Origin: Caulobacter rhizosphaerae
GTDB taxonomy: Bacteria > Pseudomonadota > Alphaproteobacteria > Caulobacterales > Caulobacteraceae
Length of the DNA: 64,000 bases
Assembly: GCF_010977555.1 (NCBI RefSeq)
Contig: NZ_CP048815.1
Location: forward strand, 744,001-808,000
Direction: 5' to 3'
Shown piece by piece: positions 62,606-64,000 of the stretch (position 1 is the stretch's first letter; each line of letters opens with the position of its first letter). The position numbers were made by a program, and so were the translations under genes. Below the pieces are notes generated by a model. The model had not been told where the DNA came from. It made no database searches and saw nothing but the letters and a program-made list of their open reading frames with translations.

Positions 62606-64000
62606 ATGAATAAGTGTTCGCGGAATATCCTGCTTGCCGGGATCTCAACTCTTTCGCTCGGCATGGCGAGCGCCAGCTTGGCCTATGCCGCCGACACGCC
62701 GCCCGAGCAGGCCACCACCGAGGTCGAGACGGTCATCGTCACCGGCACGCGCACCACCGGCATGAAGGCCGTCGACAGCGCCGCGCCGATCCAGGTCGTC
62801 GATTCCGCCTCGCTGAAGCGGGCCGGCAAGCCGGACCTGATCGCGGCCCTGGCCCAGGCGATCCCCTCGTTCAATGCGCAATCGTTCGGCGGCGACACCG
62901 CGGCCCTGACCCTGTCGGCCCGGCTTCGCGGCCTGAGCGCCAACCACACCCTGGTGCTGATCAACGGCAAGCGGCGACATGGCACGGCCAACCTGGCGGT
63001 TCTAGGCGGACCCTACCAAGGCGGCGCGGCGGCCGACCTGAACTTCATCCCGCTGTCGGCCATCGACCATATCGAAGTGCTGACCGACGGCGCCGCAGCC
63101 CAGTACGGCACCGACGCCATCGCCGGCGTGGTCAACATCATCCTGAAGAAGAACACCTCCGGCGGCTCGCTGGACGTCACGGCCGGCCGCTATTACGGCG
63201 GCGACGGCAAGACCGGCAACGTGTCGGGCAATATCGGCCTGTCGCCGTTCGCCAACGCCTACCTGAACCTTACCGCCGAGACCCGCTATCACGACTTCAG
63301 CGACTGGGGCGGCGACGACCAGCGGGTGATCCGCGGAAACACCGCCGCCAACGGCTGGAGCACGATCCTCGCCGGCTATCCGCACACCAACAAGATCTCG
63401 GGCGACGCCCGCTACCAACTGACCACCGTGGCCTATAACGGCGGCGTGGAGATCGGCGACCTGGAGGTCTATTCGTTCGGCACCTACGGCCACAAGTACG
63501 CCGGCGCCTACGAAAACTTCCGCACGCCTACCCGCCTGCCGCAGCTCTATCCGCTGGGCTTCAACCCGATGGAGACCATCAAGGAAGAGGACTACGCCGT
63601 CACCGGCGGCGTGAAGGGCAAGGTGTTCGGCGACTGGGACTGGGACCTGAGCTCGACCTACGGCCAGGACTTCGACGCGATCAACATCACCAACTCGGTC
63701 AACAAGGACCTCTATCTCGCCGCGCCGTCGGTGCCGGGCGCGGGCTCGACCCAGTCGGCCTTCCACGCCGGCGCCTTCCTCTCCACCCAATGGAGCACCA
63801 CCCTGGACGTCAGCCGTCCCTTCGACGTTGGCCTGGCCGGACCGCTGACCGTCGCCTTCGGGGCCGAGCAGCGTCACGAGACCTACAAGATCAAGGCCGG
63901 CGAATACGCTTCGCGCTATAACGGCGGCTCGCAGTCCTATCCGGGCTTCTCGCTGACCGACGCCGGCAAGCACGAACGCGACAACGTCGCGGCCTATCTC
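62606..64000 (+). CDS. TonB-dependent receptor, partial (runs past window end)
   Basis: The first 465 residues are present. A signal peptide (ASASLAYAAD) is followed by VIVTGTRTTGMKAVDS, the plug and part of the barrel. The plug is nearly the same as in the preceding receptor (IPSFNAQ.FGGDTAALTLSA.LRG), so the two arose by tandem duplication. The frame stays open to the window end. Confidence 0.92.
   Translation, partial: MNKCSRNILLAGISTLSLGMASASLAYAADTPPEQATTEVETVIVTGTRTTGMKAVDSAAPIQVVDSASLKRAGKPDLIAALAQAIPSFNAQSFGGDTAALTLSARLRGLSANHTLVLINGKRRHGTANLAVLGGPYQGGAAADLNFIPLSAIDHIEVLTDGAAAQYGTDAIAGVVNIILKKNTSGGSLDVTAGRYYGGDGKTGNVSGNIGLSPFANAYLNLTAETRYHDFSDWGGDDQRVIRGNTAANGWSTILAGYPHTNKISGDARYQLTTVAYNGGVEIGDLEVYSFGTYGHKYAGAYENFRTPTRLPQLYPLGFNPMETIKEEDYAVTGGVKGKVFGDWDWDLSSTYGQDFDAINITNSVNKDLYLAAPSVPGAGSTQSAFHAGAFLSTQWSTTLDVSRPFDVGLAGPLTVAFGAEQRHETYKIKAGEYASRYNGGSQSYPGFSLTDAGKHERDNVAAYL

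Noticed and set aside
1..64000. tRNA genes, rRNA genes or CRISPR arrays
   Set aside because: I looked for T-loop GGTTCGAATCC-like motifs, cloverleaf-sized hairpin sets and regularly spaced repeats and found none.

Overview
The window is high-GC alphaproteobacterial chromosome and looks like a Caulobacter species. The strongest clues are a sigma-F/NrsF pair facing a DUF2282-DUF692-DUF2063-DoxX cluster, the gap-pgk-fba block beside a zauP-zapA pair, an efp/epmA/epmB set, many envelope and TonB-dependent proteins, and the short G+C-rich palindromes that pepper the intergenic spaces. No rRNA, tRNA, CRISPR array or prophage was seen. The only complete mobile element is one ISAs1-family insertion sequence of 1156 bp.

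Layout. 1-9 kb: an AhpD-like protein, a frameshifted CBS-PAS-GGDEF-EAL protein, a catalytically dead resolvase-like protein next to an XRE regulator, small secreted proteins, threonine aldolase, a zinc alcohol dehydrogenase and CheW. 9-16.5 kb: an inositol-monophosphatase-family enzyme, an ECF41-type sigma factor with a membrane protein, thiE, a Fur-controlled bfd followed by bfr, a GNAT acetyltransferase, a TspO-like protein and a DUF2799 lipoprotein. 16.4-20.3 kb: the bufferin-type metal-stress cluster (bufA-bufB-bufC-doxX, minus strand), divergent from sigF-nrsF. Matched promoter boxes for the same sigma factor lie in the shared intergenic region. 20.4-24.8 kb: efp diverges from epmA, and epmB follows after a MerR/methyltransferase pair, so the gene products for beta-lysylation of EF-P lie within 4.4 kb. 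24.9-29.8 kb: gap, a small membrane protein, pgk and fba on the minus strand, then zauP-zapA on the plus strand.

29.8-41.7 kb: a patatin-like lipoprotein, a cold-shock protein, a 52-codon gene behind a Fur box, the IS element inserted in a palindromic repeat, pgsA, an MHS-type transporter, a saccharopine-dehydrogenase-like protein, a CPA1 antiporter and a frameshifted superfamily 1 helicase. 41.8-53.4 kb: uvrC, a RelBE/ParDE-type toxin-antitoxin pair, a 2OG-oxygenase-like protein, a PEBP protein, an M28 peptidase, two very small flagellar-rod-like proteins, an ECF sigma/anti-sigma pair divergent from a subtilase, a HAD hydrolase and small proteins. 53.6-64 kb: carA with a possible leader attenuator, a type-B carboxylesterase, a GH20 hexosaminidase and two tandem paralogous TonB-dependent receptors. 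The second receptor runs off the window end.

Regulation visible in the sequence includes two Fur boxes, a MerR-type promoter with a 19-bp spacer, divergent sigma-F promoters, a possible ECF autoregulatory promoter, a LacI-type operator and several intrinsic terminators. Two multidomain genes (GGDEF/EAL and helicase) each need one frame change; from sequence alone, real pseudogenes cannot be separated from read errors.
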